Below, piece by piece: positions 27,485 to 33,351 of a stretch of DNA of 33,686 nucleotides. The position numbers were made by a program, and so were the translations under genes. The notes below the pieces were generated by a model, which ran no database searches, was not told where the DNA came from, and saw only the letters and a list, made by a program, of their open reading frames with translations. This stretch comes from a virus. Every line of letters begins with the position of its first letter. The stretch's first letter is position 1. The stretch lies in the IMG/VR virus record IMGVR_UViG_3300031656_000017, positions 1 to 33,686 of that record; one strand, written 5' to 3'.

Positions 27485-28034
27485 ATTTAATTACAATATC
27501 ATTAGATTTCATACAATATAAACGCTTGCCATCAATTAAAAATTCCCATTCGCTATTAGGTGTATAACCTACTAAGTCTCCTGGGTTAATATTAAGTGCT
27601 TTTAAAGAGCTGTTACCATATTTTAATATACCAACTAAGCTTTGCTCTTTATCTAGCGTTAAAGACTCATTGTCTTTTATCGGGGTTATAAAACAGCGAT
27701 CACCAAATGAATGCCAACCTGTTTTATTTTTATATAAATAAATTTGATCTATGGCGCAAAAATGTAAGCTTTCTTTAAACCAAGATCTGCTTTTTTTCTT
27801 ATTGCCTTTCATGTCATAAAACGTTCTAAAAACATTCTGATGAATAACAATTATATCTCCTACATTAATACTTGTATTAAAAGCTTTTGGTGTTTCTAAA
27901 ACTTTAGCTAATCTATTTACAAATTTAAAATCTTCTATTTTTGTATTTACAATTAACTCTTTATCCCCAATTTTAATTTTATTACTGTATTCATCACCTA
28001 GTGGTTCTACAATAAAATCATATATACTTTTCAA
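27429..28034 (-). CDS. Tandem GroES-like (co-chaperonin) protein
   Basis: The 201-aa protein contains two copies of a GroES-like beta-barrel pattern. The first, at about residues 40-100, has R-L-A-K-V-L-E-T-P, I-N-V-G-D-I-I-V-I-H and then K-G. The second, at about 131-185, has S-L-V-G-I-L-K-Y-G, I-N-P-G-D-L-V-G-Y, an E-F-L-I-D-G-K-R-L-Y strand and S-N-D-I-V-I-K. The order G-D-x-V, I-D-G, then D-I at the end is the GroES signature. If so, it would work with the host GroEL to fold the capsid protein, as T4 gp31 does. The start codon is TTG, overlapping the upstream stop (TTGA); no ATG occurs in the first 70 codons. The assignment is from pattern recognition and moderate. Confidence 0.6.
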   Translation of the reverse strand: MKSIYDFIVEPLGDEYSNKIKIGDKELIVNTKIEDFKFVNRLAKVLETPKAFNTSINVGDIIVIHQNVFRTFYDMKGNKKKSRSWFKESLHFCAIDQIYLYKNKTGWHSFGDRCFITPIKDNESLTLDKEQSLVGILKYGNSSLKALNINPGDLVGYTPNSEWEFLIDGKRLYCMKSNDIVIKYEYQGNEVEYNPSWANSS

Positions 28035-28258
28035 TACTCCAAATCATATTCAACGGATATTGCCATGTTAGAATTAAATTTCTTCCATGGCATTACCTCA
28101 TTGCTTTTTTTAATGTAAATATTATAAGAGCCATCAGATTCGTTTAATAAAATATGCGATATCTCGTGACCACCATAAACTTGCTGCCCAACTGAGTAAT
28201 GCATTGCTTCATTTTTATAATCAGAACCTATGCTAATTTTTCTTATATTATTCTGCAT
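28031..28258 (-). CDS. Small protein of unknown function (75 aa)
   Basis: The likely start is the ATG at 28258, overlapping the end of the 87-aa coiled-coil gene by 11 nt. A longer frame opening at 28300 would overlap that gene by about 50 nt and begins with an unconvincing basic stretch. The product holds Y-G-G-H-E-I-S-H-I-L-L, an N-Y-K-like basic N-terminus and an acidic C-terminal Y-D-L-E-Y. It is beta-rich by eye. The stop TGA overlaps the TTG start of the GroES-like gene, so the two are probably coupled. I do not recognise the family. Confidence 0.65.
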   Translation of the reverse strand: MQNNIRKISIGSDYKNEAMHYSVGQQVYGGHEISHILLNESDGSYNIYIKKSNEVMPWKKFNSNMAISVEYDLEY

Positions 28259-28511
28259 CTTCTTTTTCGATTTCAGTATAACTTCCATCTTTAAGATCAA
28301 TGTTTATCTGACCATATTCGTCTTCAAGTTCTTTTTTAGTAGCTTCAATCTCTTTAGATAACTCTGCTATTTGACCGTGAATATTTTGTTTTTGAACATC
28401 TAATACTCCTAGTGTTCTTAACCCTTCCGTTAACTTAACTTGTTGATCATTAACAGTTTTTAATTGCTTTTCAGTAATCATTGCTTTAATTTTGTCTTCT
28501 GCTTTTTTCAT
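28248..28511 (-). CDS. Small coiled-coil protein (87 aa)
   Basis: Almost the whole chain is a charged coiled coil (Q-V-K-L-T-E-G-L-R-T, then Q-I-A-E-L-S-K-E-I-E-A-T-K-K-E-L-E). It ends in a short beta segment with E-Y-G-Q-I-N-I-D-L-K-D-G-S-Y-T-E-I. I recall proteins with this E-Y-G-x-I-x-I and D-G-x-Y-T-E ending from many marine phage genomes, without an assigned role. It heads the block that leads into the packaging genes. Its leader carries an ATATTAATAT palindrome followed by an ACAATTAAATT element, which may mark a promoter. Confidence 0.75.
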   Translation of the reverse strand: MKKAEDKIKAMITEKQLKTVNDQQVKLTEGLRTLGVLDVQKQNIHGQIAELSKEIEATKKELEDEYGQINIDLKDGSYTEIEKEDAE

Positions 28512-28531
28512 TTGATTTAATTTAATTGTTT

Positions 28532-28541
28532 ATATTAATAT
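28532..28541 (-). promoter_or_regulatory. ATATTAATAT intergenic palindrome, copy 2
   Basis: The palindrome ends 20 nt upstream of the start codon of the 87-aa gene. Downstream, the minus strand reads AAACAATTAAATTAAAT, nearly the same as at copy 3. The shared spacing to the start codon (19-20 nt) supports a common promoter or leader element. Confidence 0.4.
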
Positions 28542-28558
28542 AGTTACGTGTTTTATTA

Positions 28559-29458
28559 TTATTTTAATGCTACTAAATCTGTTGCGGCGTCTGCTGCTGG
28601 GATTATAACATAACTAACTGCCGCTGGTAATATTGTTCCCACTGGAACTGCTTTAAACCTAACAACATCATTTACTCCTGGCAGTAAGCTTTCAACAGAG
28701 CTAACTGCAAATTTACAATCATCCACGTGACCAGTTTGATTTACTGTTATAATATCTCCTACAGAATAGTTAGATCCTGCATTTCGTATTTTAGGAAATT
28801 TAAATGAAGCAAGTGTTACAGCCCCATTTCTAGCTACGGCTATAGTAAGCTCTGCGCTTGTACCGCCTGTAGAAATAACAGTAACTACATCTCCTGCGCT
28901 ATAGCCTGATCCGCCTCTTGTTATAGTAACATCATCTATAGGTCCTGTTGCACCACCTCCTGTGATTGACTCAATTGTGCCAATTAAACCCGTTCCCCCA
29001 GCTGGAACTACAGTAGTTGTAAAAGCATTTCCTGCAGTATATCCTGAGCCAGCTTCAGTTACATCAACCCCCGGTAAATCCGCTATTATATCTACTGTTA
29101 AACCTGCAGGCACAGTAGCGGGTGAATTAGGTACGGCAGTTACAACTGTTGTTGCTACGTCATTTTGTGTAAAATATCCCGATCCCGCTACAAAATTAGC
29201 AGGAGAAGGATTAGCTCCTCTGAATATTGTTTCAAAATTAAAACCAGTTACCGTGTCTTGAGCTCCTGTAACGCCTGCTAGTATAACATCTACGTTTCCT
29301 TCACCCCCAACGTATAGTTGTGATCCTGTATAATTATTACCTAAGGTTGTTTGATTTTCGAACTCCCAAGCAGATCTTGCATCTAGAGCGCCGATAGCTA
29401 CTGGTGTAACCGCTAAAGCTTTGCCGAATGTTCCGGCTGTTATTGAGTATTGTCCCAT
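28559..29458 (-). CDS. Spike-base/decoration-like protein with four internal repeats (299 aa)
   Basis: The outer parts resemble small spike-base or head-decoration proteins. An L-Y-V-G-G-E-G-N-V-D-V strand lies at about residues 48-58, and V-P-V-G-T-I-L-P-A-A-V at about 271-281, ending D-L-V-A-L. In the known small forms these two parts lie close together. Here they are separated by about 200 residues with four repeats starting A-G-S-G-Y or a close variant at 91, 136, 182 and 227. This gives a period of about 45 residues. The repeats read G-S-G-Y-x-x-G-D-x-V-T-V and are rich in Gly/Thr/Val, so a stacked beta fold is likely. The protein probably sits on the outside of the virion. It follows a 3TM-type holin candidate and precedes the coiled-coil gene. 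Confidence 0.6.
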   Translation of the reverse strand: MGQYSITAGTFGKALAVTPVAIGALDARSAWEFENQTTLGNNYTGSQLYVGGEGNVDVILAGVTGAQDTVTGFNFETIFRGANPSPANFVAGSGYFTQNDVATTVVTAVPNSPATVPAGLTVDIIADLPGVDVTEAGSGYTAGNAFTTTVVPAGGTGLIGTIESITGGGATGPIDDVTITRGGSGYSAGDVVTVISTGGTSAELTIAVARNGAVTLASFKFPKIRNAGSNYSVGDIITVNQTGHVDDCKFAVSSVESLLPGVNDVVRFKAVPVGTILPAAVSYVIIPAADAATDLVALK

Positions 29459-29461
29459 TTT

Positions 29462-29860
29462 TTATTTATTACTTATTGATTTATATTTCTCAAAACCTCG
29501 TGATCCAAAGTAGGCCACATATACGGTTGTTAATAGTTGTTTTAATAATTCTATCCATTCCTGTTCTACAGTAAATGAAATTTCGTGATGACTATCAACC
29601 CATATAAAAGCTATAGCCATAAATGATAAGAATATAAGCGCCATTGGACGCGTGTTTTTACTAAGCCATGAATCTGATGACATATCTGATTCCCAGCGTT
29701 TACTTATTTGGTCTTCTGCACTAGCTGCAGCTTTCTCAACTATAACTTGAATTTCCTTTTTAATCTGAAGTTTTTCTTCGTCTGTAGTTGTAAGGTTGTC
29801 AATAACGTCACCAACATCTTTGATAACGTTACCGCTTAACCATTCCCAAATTTTTTTCAA
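29462..29860 (-). CDS. Holin candidate of the GTA/3TM type
   Basis: The 132-aa protein starts with an amphipathic, charged region and a coiled coil (E-K-L-Q-I-K-K-E-I-Q-V-I-V-E-K). A conserved-looking S-K-R-W-E-S-D-M-S-S-D-S-W-L-S-K-N-T-R-P follows. Then come hydrophobic spans at about residues 72-88 (M-A-L-I-F-L-S-F-M-A-I-A-F-I-W-V) and about 103-118 (L-L-K-Q-L-L-T-T-V-Y-V-A-Y-F-G), and a basic C-terminus. From memory this matches the holin family named after gene-transfer-agent holins (three-transmembrane). It would form the membrane pore that ends infection. The start codon is TTG; no other start occurs before the conserved core. Confidence 0.7.
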   Translation of the reverse strand: MKKIWEWLSGNVIKDVGDVIDNLTTTDEEKLQIKKEIQVIVEKAAASAEDQISKRWESDMSSDSWLSKNTRPMALIFLSFMAIAFIWVDSHHEISFTVEQEWIELLKQLLTTVYVAYFGSRGFEKYKSISNK

Positions 29861-29863
29861 ATT

Positions 29864-30208
29864 TTATTCTTTTTTAGTAAGTTTAATTACTCCATGAAAA
29901 TCACCGCTAAATTCACAAATAAGCGTATTTTCATTTTTTAATTTATATTTTATGATTACATCATATCCATTTCTTGGATTATAGCATCTTGTTGTAAAAG
30001 TATAATCATCTTGATATAAAATGGATTCTTTAATAAAGTTGTCATATTCAAAACTAAAATCAAATACTTGCAATACAGCGTAATCACTGGCTATAATTGT
30101 AGTTACATATGTTGATGTATTCGTAACCCATTCGCCTTCAAATTGCTTTTGTGCTTGAGTTGTTAAAAAAGTTAAAGCAAAAAATAATGTTGTAAATAAT
30201 TTTTTCAT
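29864..30208 (-). CDS. Secreted/periplasmic small protein (114 aa)
   Basis: The N-terminus is a clear signal peptide: M-K-K start, hydrophobic core L-F-F-A-L-T-F-L, and a likely cleavage site after T-Q-A-Q at about residue 19-20. The mature part of about 95 residues is beta-rich, with no cysteine except one near the middle and one near the end. It ends H-G-V-I-K-L-T-K-K-E. A lipocalin-like or similar small barrel is possible but not shown. The form of the signal is typical of Bacteroidota, which is a useful host clue. Adjacent to a holin candidate, it could act at lysis, or alter the infected cell surface. Confidence 0.75.
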   Translation of the reverse strand: MKKLFTTLFFALTFLTTQAQKQFEGEWVTNTSTYVTTIIASDYAVLQVFDFSFEYDNFIKESILYQDDYTFTTRCYNPRNGYDVIIKYKLKNENTLICEFSGDFHGVIKLTKKE

Positions 30209-30227
30209 AATATTAAATTTAATTGTT

Positions 30228-30237
30228 ATATTAATAT
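30228..30237 (-). promoter_or_regulatory. ATATTAATAT intergenic palindrome, copy 3
   Basis: This copy lies 19 nt upstream of the start codon of the secreted-protein gene. The minus-strand context AATATTAATATAACAATTAAATTTAAT aligns with copy 2 after a single-base gap. It stands in one of the longest gaps in this half of the window (55 nt). Confidence 0.4.
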
Positions 30238-30263
30238 TATTACATAAATTATAAAACTTTTAA

Positions 30264-31016
30264 TTATTCTCCTCCTCTTGTGTCGAAGTAGTTATCTTTT
30301 AAAGGTCTTTTAGCGCCCCTTGCAAAATAATCTCTATAATAGTCAGATTCGTCTTGCTTTTTCCCTGACTCTCTTCTTAGGGTGTTATATGCAGTAATCA
30401 TTGCTGCATTTCTATAAGCAGGGTGATTGCTATTTTCCATTCCAGGAGCATTTGGATTTGTGCCTAATGTTCTAGGGCCACTTTTAATTGCATCCATTGC
30501 ATCGAATATTGCATCACTCATTTCATTTTCTGTAGGGTTTGAATATCTTGCTTCTCGTAAATTATCCCCTATTTTTGAGGATGCTTTTGCAGCTTCTTCA
30601 TACTCTTTTAATATTTTTGGATTACCGCTTATGCCTCTTGCATTTTGCGACTGCTGAATAATTCTTTCTTCTCTTCTTTTTGTATTCGGTTCATAGCCAC
30701 CGTTAGTATCATTAAAATCGTTAAAATCTTTTAATTCTGGATTTATTAAATTTTGAGATGATAAATATGGGTATTTTCTAGACGGATTGAAGTCTTCCAT
30801 TTCGCGAGGATCAAAATAAGCATTATTTATTTTAGTTTCATTGCTTCGTAGATTTTTTTGAAAAGCGTCTTTACCTCTAAATGAAAATTGGGGGAAATCT
30901 AATACTCCGCCAACAATATCAGAGTCTTCACTTCTTAATTGTTCTTCATTAAATCTATCTTTCATTCTTCTAAAAGTTGTTGAGTCAAATGAGTCGTGTC
31001 CTTGTCTGTGTGCCAT
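30264..31016 (-). CDS. Unknown hydrophilic protein (250 aa)
   Basis: The product is rich in Asn, Asp, Arg and Ser and has no membrane span or signal. The start is M-A-H-R-Q-G-H-D-S-F-D-S, and the middle contains D-F-N-P-S-R-K-Y-P-Y-L-S-S. A helical part follows at about 125-170 (P-K-I-L-K-E-Y-E-E-A-A-K-A), with a C-terminal Y-Y-R-D-Y-F-A-R-G-A-K-R. The composition suggests an extended or partly disordered virion protein. It starts 1 nt after the HExxH gene and is followed by a 55-nt gap. I do not recognise the family. Confidence 0.7.
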   Translation of the reverse strand: MAHRQGHDSFDSTTFRRMKDRFNEEQLRSEDSDIVGGVLDFPQFSFRGKDAFQKNLRSNETKINNAYFDPREMEDFNPSRKYPYLSSQNLINPELKDFNDFNDTNGGYEPNTKRREERIIQQSQNARGISGNPKILKEYEEAAKASSKIGDNLREARYSNPTENEMSDAIFDAMDAIKSGPRTLGTNPNAPGMENSNHPAYRNAAMITAYNTLRRESGKKQDESDYYRDYFARGAKRPLKDNYFDTRGGE

Positions 31017-31017
31017 A

Positions 31018-31326
31018 TTATGAGTTTTTATAAGCTTCGTTTTCCCAAGGCAAATTTTTTGCCCCTTCTTCCATGTCAGCTCTTGAGTATTTTTTACCTT
31101 TCCAATATACGTTATTATTGTCGTAATCTAAATCACCACGTTTCATTTGATCTATGTGAATCATCTCATGATCAATAACTTCCTTGCATTGTGAAGGGTC
31201 TAAATCTTTGTTTAATATTATAGTACCATTATTGTTAGCTTTGCCCATAACCCCATCTTCCATTGGTACATTGTATACAGGAACATTGTCTTCCTTGTAT
31301 GGAGGGTTTTGCAGTTTAAAAGCCAT
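31018..31326 (-). CDS. Mini-metallopeptidase with HExxH motif (102 aa)
   Basis: The single small domain has H-E-M-I-H at residues 53-57, within C-K-E-V-I-D-H-E-M-I-H-I-D-Q-M-K-R-G-D-L. It then continues D-Y-D-N-N-N-V-Y-W-K-G-K-K-Y and ends L-P-W-E-N-E-A-Y. The His-Glu-x-x-His helix is the zinc site of many peptidases, and the Glu of the L-P-W-E ending might serve as a further ligand. I recall similar tiny proteins from marine phages. The substrate is unknown; virion protein maturation, peptidoglycan or host targets are all open. No recognisable prohead protease occurs elsewhere in the window, which makes a head-maturation role worth testing. Confidence 0.65.
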   Translation of the reverse strand: MAFKLQNPPYKEDNVPVYNVPMEDGVMGKANNNGTIILNKDLDPSQCKEVIDHEMIHIDQMKRGDLDYDNNNVYWKGKKYSRADMEEGAKNLPWENEAYKNS

Positions 31327-31329
31327 CTG

Positions 31330-31554
31330 TTATAATTTTTTTGTACCCATTAATTTCCATTGCCCATTTAAATTTTTCCAATCTTGTTTAATTCTATTAT
31401 TGGATTCATATGGGAATATTTTATTTAATGCGCCTTTTCTGGCTTCACAACCACAAGGGACGTTTAATCCCTTGCTCATTGTGTCAACCATTGTTTTGAT
31501 ACCAGTAGCTTTAGTAAACTTTTCTATACTGTCTCCTAAACCTCTTGATTTCAT
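31330..31554 (-). CDS. Small protein with a CxC motif (74 aa)
   Basis: The chain starts S-R-G-L-G-D-S-I-E-K-F-T-K-A-T-G-I. It holds P-C-G-C-E-A-R-K near residues 33-40 and continues L-N-K-I-F-P-Y-E. The two cysteines at 34 and 36 could bind metal or form a disulfide, but there are only two. I recall similar short G-L-G-D-x-I-x-K-F-T-K-A-T-G-I proteins from flavobacterial phages, with no known function. The neighbours are packed tightly: 3 nt to the HExxH gene and 2 nt from the 121-aa gene. Confidence 0.7.
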   Translation of the reverse strand: MKSRGLGDSIEKFTKATGIKTMVDTMSKGLNVPCGCEARKGALNKIFPYESNNRIKQDWKNLNGQWKLMGTKKL

Positions 31555-31556
31555 AA

Positions 31557-31922
31557 TTAAGCGTAAGAAGCTCCTGTGTAAGCAATCTGCGTTTGAGGTT
31601 GAGTAACTAAAATTCTACCTTGTAACCCTGTTTGAGCAGCTGGTGCTTGTGCTAATAAAATTGGTGATCCTACCGTAGATACGATTCCTCCTGGATTAGC
31701 AGCCATTGCTGCAAAGATTGCCTCATTAACAGTTCCAGATCCGCCAGCAGCTACTGCTAAAGGAATGTTTGAAGTAATAGTCCAAGCTCCTGTTGTTAAT
31801 GTAATTACTGTAGTAGCTACTACGCCTGCTGTTGTTGTTGCTACTCCAACTATGTATTCAGTTGGGATTAACACAGTCGGTATTGCTACCGCAGTTGTGT
31901 TGATTTTGATAAATTTTGCCAT
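31557..31922 (-). CDS. Ala/Thr/Val-rich small protein, possible decoration or structural protein (121 aa)
   Basis: The product is rich in Ala, Thr, Val and Ile with almost no charge and is probably beta-rich (T-V-L-I-P-T-E-Y-I-V-G-V). The composition resembles the external decoration protein at 28.6 kb, the capsid protein and the nozzle repeats, which suggests a virion surface role. No signal peptide is evident, since the first residues are M-A-K-F-I-K. The leader is unusual: a hexamer repeat of AACACT type ends 6 nt before the ATG. The family is not recognised. Confidence 0.65.
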   Translation of the reverse strand: MAKFIKINTTAVAIPTVLIPTEYIVGVATTTAGVVATTVITLTTGAWTITSNIPLAVAAGGSGTVNEAIFAAMAANPGGIVSTVGSPILLAQAPAAQTGLQGRILVTQPQTQIAYTGASYA

Positions 31923-31927
31923 TTTTT

Positions 31928-31955
31928 GTTAGTGTTAGTGTTAGTGTTAGTGTTA
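31928..31955. repeat. Hexanucleotide tandem repeat in a 5' leader
   Basis: On the plus strand the unit GTTAGT is repeated four times followed by GTTA, 28 nt in all. On the minus strand the tract ends only 5 nt upstream of the ATG of the 121-aa gene. Changes in copy number would not shift any reading frame but would alter leader spacing. Confidence 0.9.
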
Positions 31956-31990
31956 TTTGTTTGGCTGAGGTTTGTACAGTCCTCTCTGTT

Positions 31991-32362
31991 TTATTTTGTT
32001 CTTGTTCCTCTATTTCCTAAAGATTCATCTCTACGATCTTTACTTGAAATGTCTAATCCTTTTTTACCGATTCTTCCAGCAATGCTTTCGTCATCTTTAT
32101 CCATTTCACCTTGTCTGTGAAGTGGTCCTCCATGCATTTGAGGTGCTAAGCTAGCTTTAGCTGCATCATAGTTTCCATCATTGTCAGCCATTGCTTTTCC
32201 AAAAGCATTACCCTCTAAAGGTGTATCTCCCTTCATTTTAGGAGCCATACTGTTCATATACATTCCTGATTTACTACCTCCCATACTTAAAGGGGTTGAC
32301 ATGTGTTTCGATAAGTAATTAATACCTAATAAGTTTGCTTTTTCTTGTTTGTTAGATTCCAT
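31991..32362 (-). CDS. Small Met/Gly/Lys-rich protein (123 aa)
   Basis: A helical start (K-Q-E-K-A-N-L-L-G-I-N-Y-L-S-K-H) precedes a Met/Gly/Ser-rich middle (M-S-T-P-L-S-M-G-G-S-K-S-G-M-Y-M). The rest is hydrophilic with many charged residues and is probably disordered. There is no signal peptide, span or known motif. Its place in a cassette of similar tiny genes suggests an accessory virion component, but no function is recognised. Confidence 0.65.
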   Translation of the reverse strand: MESNKQEKANLLGINYLSKHMSTPLSMGGSKSGMYMNSMAPKMKGDTPLEGNAFGKAMADNDGNYDAAKASLAPQMHGGPLHRQGEMDKDDESIAGRIGKKGLDISSKDRRDESLGNRGTRTK

Positions 32363-32368
32363 AGTTGT

Positions 32369-32596
32369 TTAGTGTTTTTTTTCGTCGTATTTTAAATCGC
32401 CAGCTAATTTTGAAATGTGTTTTTCATCAGCTGTCATGTTTTTGTCGCTATGACCGTGTTTGTTATCATAATCAACATCTTCTTTAAGATATTTCATATG
32501 TGCTTCGTCATCTCGTTTTGTAGCCCCCATATTGGAATCTGTAACTTTTGACCATTTTGCGTTTCCGCTGTATTCTCCGTAATGTCCTTTATGCAT
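32369..32596 (-). CDS. Small His/Lys/Asp-rich protein (75 aa)
   Basis: The product has many His, Lys, Asp and Glu residues: H-K-G-H-Y-G-E-Y at the start, then D-E-A-H-M-K-Y-L-K-E-D-V-D-Y-D-N-K-H-G-H and H-I-S-K-L-A-G-D-L-K-Y-D-E-K-K-H at the end. The histidine content could allow metal binding, but the spacing fits no known site. It follows the 113-aa gene by 6 nt. The frame is preferred over an overlapping longer frame at 32494-32709 because it fits the neighbour spacing. Unknown family. Confidence 0.65.
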   Translation of the reverse strand: MHKGHYGEYSGNAKWSKVTDSNMGATKRDDEAHMKYLKEDVDYDNKHGHSDKNMTADEKHISKLAGDLKYDEKKH

Positions 32597-32602
32597 AATT
32601 TT

Positions 32603-32944
32603 TTATTTGTTGATAGTATTAAAATAATCATAACCCGCTTGAGTTTGCGCTCCTCCATATCCTTCTTGTAATCCTCCTTTATCAATTTCTTTTTTAGAGG
32701 TTTTACCACAATTTTGTAAACCGTCCATATATCTTTGTTTAGTAATTACCCCGCTACTGTACCTGTCTTCAAGCTTTTGGCATGGGTCTTTTTTATCAGA
32801 AGCTAAAACACCGCCTAATGTATCATTCTGCAGTTTAGCAAAATGAGGTGCATCAGAAACCGCAAATACAGCATCTGCTCCAGAAGTATAAGCTCCATAA
32901 AGTGGTGATTTTTGAAAAAACGGTGATGAAAATTTTGAACTCAT
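32603..32944 (-). CDS. Small protein with SPFF motif (113 aa)
   Basis: The chosen start is the ATG at 32944, one base after the previous stop. An ATG 17 codons upstream would overlap the 66-aa gene by about 50 nt and adds an unrelated basic stretch. The N-terminus reads S-S-K-F-S-S-P-F-F-Q-K-S-P-L-Y, which shares S-P-F-F with the start of the 66-aa neighbour. The middle contains D-P-C-Q-K-L-E-D-R-Y-S-S-G and ends in a Gly/Tyr-rich tail. Two cysteines are present. The family is unknown; the shared N-terminal motif may be a docking tag to a common virion partner. Confidence 0.65.
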   Translation of the reverse strand: MSSKFSSPFFQKSPLYGAYTSGADAVFAVSDAPHFAKLQNDTLGGVLASDKKDPCQKLEDRYSSGVITKQRYMDGLQNCGKTSKKEIDKGGLQEGYGGAQTQAGYDYFNTINK

Positions 32945-32945
32945 A

Positions 32946-33146
32946 TTATTTGTTTTTACAACCAAAGTTTTTAGCGTAGTTAGCCATTTTAACAACTTCT
33001 TCGCTATAATTATCTTTTTTAGACATAACAGAGCTAGCTGCAGAACAAGCGTCTTTAAAGCCGTTCTTTTTAGCCCACGAAGTAAACTTACCTTTGTTCT
33101 CTGGTTTAATTTTAGGAAATTCTTTAAAAAACGGAGATGTATACAT
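32946..33146 (-). CDS. Small basic protein with SPFF motif (66 aa)
   Basis: The start M-Y-T-S-P-F-F-K-E-F-P-K-I resembles the start of the 113-aa neighbour. A basic domain follows with K-G-K-F-T-S-W-A-K-K-N-G-F-K, and ends M-A-N-Y-A-K-N-F-G-C-K-N-K. The pattern K-G-x-F-T, G-F and a final A-N-Y-A-K-N recalls small basic proteins found in marine phages and some large viruses. Its charge suits DNA or capsid contact. Cysteines lie at 34 and 63. Its ATG overlaps by 1 nt the stop of the upstream 67-aa gene. Confidence 0.65.
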   Translation of the reverse strand: MYTSPFFKEFPKIKPENKGKFTSWAKKNGFKDACSAASSVMSKKDNYSEEVVKMANYAKNFGCKNK

Positions 33147-33349
33147 TATTTATATACTTTAGCACATTGGGTAATAGGCATTCCTTTATATGGTGTTGGG
33201 TATTTAGATACTTCCATTCCAGTAATACCAGAACTTGATCCTACGCCCATAGGAAATCCTTTTTTGCTTAAGGGTCCGTCCCATACAGCATTTTCACCAA
33301 CTTGTCCGTCAAGTTTGGGATTGTTTATTATTAATTTCTCTTTATCCAT
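33146..33349 (-). CDS. Small protein of unknown function (67 aa)
   Basis: The chain has K-L-D-G-Q-V-G-E-N-A-V-W-D-G-P-L-S-K-K-G and then G-S-S-S-G-I-T-G-M-E-V-S, followed by P-T-P-Y-K-G-M-P. It lacks a span or signal and looks extended, with many Gly and Pro. The stop overlaps the ATG of the 66-aa gene, and the start lies 2 nt after the previous stop, so it belongs to the tightly packed small-gene cassette. No family recognised. Confidence 0.65.
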   Translation of the reverse strand: MDKEKLIINNPKLDGQVGENAVWDGPLSKKGFPMGVGSSSGITGMEVSKYPTPYKGMPITQCAKVYK

Positions 33350-33351
33350 AA

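Noticed and set aside
31928-31955. Telomere-like or CRISPR-like repeat
   Set aside because: The unit is only 6 nt, in one 28-nt tract with no spacers, and not at a genome end that I can show.
32494-32709. 71-codon minus frame overlapping two small genes
   Set aside because: It overlaps both the 75-aa and 113-aa genes, which have better spacing and protein composition.
32945-32995. N-terminal extension of the 113-aa gene to an upstream ATG
   Set aside because: It would overlap the 66-aa gene by about 50 nt, while a start at 32944 lies just after that stop and begins with the shared S-P-F-F region.
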